This document shows positions 23,651 to 24,315 of a stretch of DNA of 24,315 bases, piece by piece. The DNA is from JAVKSM01 sp039583705. Its GTDB lineage: Bacteria > Actinomycetota > Actinomycetes > Mycobacteriales > Pseudonocardiaceae. A program made the position numbers and the translations under genes. The stretch lies in the NCBI GenBank assembly GCA_039583705.1, contig JAVKSM010000041.1:1-24315 (forward strand). Direction: 5' to 3'. Numbering within the stretch: the stretch's first letter is position 1; each line of letters starts with the position of its first letter. The notes under the pieces were generated by a model. It saw nothing but the letters and a program-made list of their open reading frames with translations, had not been told where the DNA came from and did no database searches.

Positions 23651-24150
23651 ACCGTGCGCCGCCGCCCGGTGCGCGGGTCGGCCCACATCCCCAGCCGGCC
23701 GTAGTCGATCTGAGCCTCCTGCCCCGCCGGCGGGCTCTCACGCAACACCGTGACCTGGCCCCGCCGAGCCTCTTCGGGCAGGTTGGCCCGCACCCAGCGG
23801 CGCAGACTGGCCCCACTCGCGTCCAAGCCGTGCTCGCAGGCCAGCCGCTGGTGGATCGTCGCCGCGCTCACCCCCGCCCGAAGCTGCGCGGCGATGTAGT
23901 CGCGGTGAGGCTCGATCAGCGGCCAGGACACCTGCCGTAACCGGTGATCAACCAGTTGCGGGAACCACTCGCACACCAGCCGGCGCCAGTCGGCCTCACT
24001 CACCGCCGGCCCACCCGGCGTCATCCCGGCCGCTAGCGCTGGGGCGGTGTACTTGCGCAGCGTCTTGCGATCCACCCCCAGGCTGGCCGCCAGTTCGTTC
24101 TGCGACCGGCCCGCATACCAATGGACCAAGATCTCCACAATGTCGATCAC
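23647..24150 (-). pseudogene. istA: IS21-family transposase IstA, N-terminal fragment
   Basis: Starting at GTG 24150 (AGGAGG 9 nt upstream, 24165-24160), this encodes IstA, the DDE transposase of IS21 elements. Visible are the N-terminal helix-turn-helix (VEILVHWYAGRSQNELAASL, GVDRKTLRKY), the region TIHQRLACEHGL...SLRRWV, and GQEAQIDYGRLG with the first catalytic Asp. The recognisable protein ends after RTGRRRTVW at ~23647. The remaining catalytic residues and istB are gone, replaced by the DUF4062 gene, so the element is inactive. The terminal repeats of the IS lie just upstream. Family identification is confident. Confidence 0.85.
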
Positions 24151-24265
24151 GTCGAAGGTCCTCCTCGCCAACGTCTCGCTCCCCACCTCGCTGCTCGGCA
24201 ACAAGGCACGGAGCCTGTGGTTTCTCGAGGACCAGACCCACCACCGACACGCACGCGCTCCCCCG

Positions 24266-24307
24266 GGGGAATTACGTGATCGCCGGGTGGGGAATTACCT
24301 GATCGCC
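24266..24307. repeat. IS21-type terminal repeats
   Basis: Two 19-nt copies, at 24266-24284 and 24289-24307, read GGGGAATTACNTGATCGCC and differ at one position, with a 23-nt period. IS21-family elements carry such multiple direct repeats inside their ends, where IstA binds. They lie upstream of istA as expected for the istA-side terminus. The extreme end of the element probably falls at or beyond the window edge. Confidence 0.75.
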
Positions 24308-24315
24308 AACCCCTC

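Overview
The window is about 24 kb of very GC-rich DNA from an actinomycete. Coding regions show strong third-position G/C bias, GTG starts are frequent, and genes overlap by 4 nt as GTGA or ATGA. At least two genes have a -10 box placed for leaderless transcription. The best-supported content is a class 1 DISARM anti-phage locus, drmD-drmMI-drmA-drmB-drmC, at 2489-17235. It is surrounded by remnants of mobile elements and other defence-type genes, so the window reads as a defence or genomic island. The genus cannot be named from the sequence alone.

Left flank (1-2488). This part is decayed. It holds a strong hairpin, a VOC/glyoxalase-like gene broken by a TAG codon, the 3' end of an IS110-family transposase, and the C-terminal half of a tyrosine recombinase. 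The recombinase frame runs into the 3' half of a tRNA-Arg(ACG) lying on the minus strand. The 5' half of that tRNA is absent, so the fragment looks like an attachment-site core. No gene is recognised in the next ~580 nt before drmD.

DISARM (2489-17235). drmD (SNF2-like helicase) and drmMI (adenine methylase) overlap by 4 nt and form the first block. drmA (helicase), drmB (DUF1998) and drmC (phospholipase D-like) also overlap by 4 nt each and form the second block. Between the blocks, on the opposite strand, sits a compact two-gene cassette: a helix-turn-helix/DUF433 protein and a PIN-like putative nuclease, which resembles a toxin-antitoxin pair. The divergent gap before drmA carries its own candidate promoter, so DISARM is probably made from two transcripts here. 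drmC needs two single-base corrections to be read through; the four larger genes are intact.

Right flank (17236-24315). A small membrane protein diverges from an operon of a PadR-type regulator, a TPR protein and a sugar-phosphate-isomerase-like TIM barrel. After it come a truncated and frameshifted OLD-family ATPase, an intact small lipoprotein, and a truncated membrane-protein gene. The last runs head-on into a truncated, frameshifted DUF4062-NB-ARC (NLR-like STAND) gene on the minus strand. The 5' side of that gene abuts a truncated IS21-family istA gene with two IS21-type terminal repeats at the window edge. Frameshifts and truncations are confined to the flanks and drmC.

Function. In the known DISARM model, DrmMI marks self DNA, while DrmA/DrmB with DrmD act on unmodified incoming DNA. 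The nested PIN-like/DUF433 pair is the most unusual element and could be a linked addiction or backup module, or an unrelated insertion.
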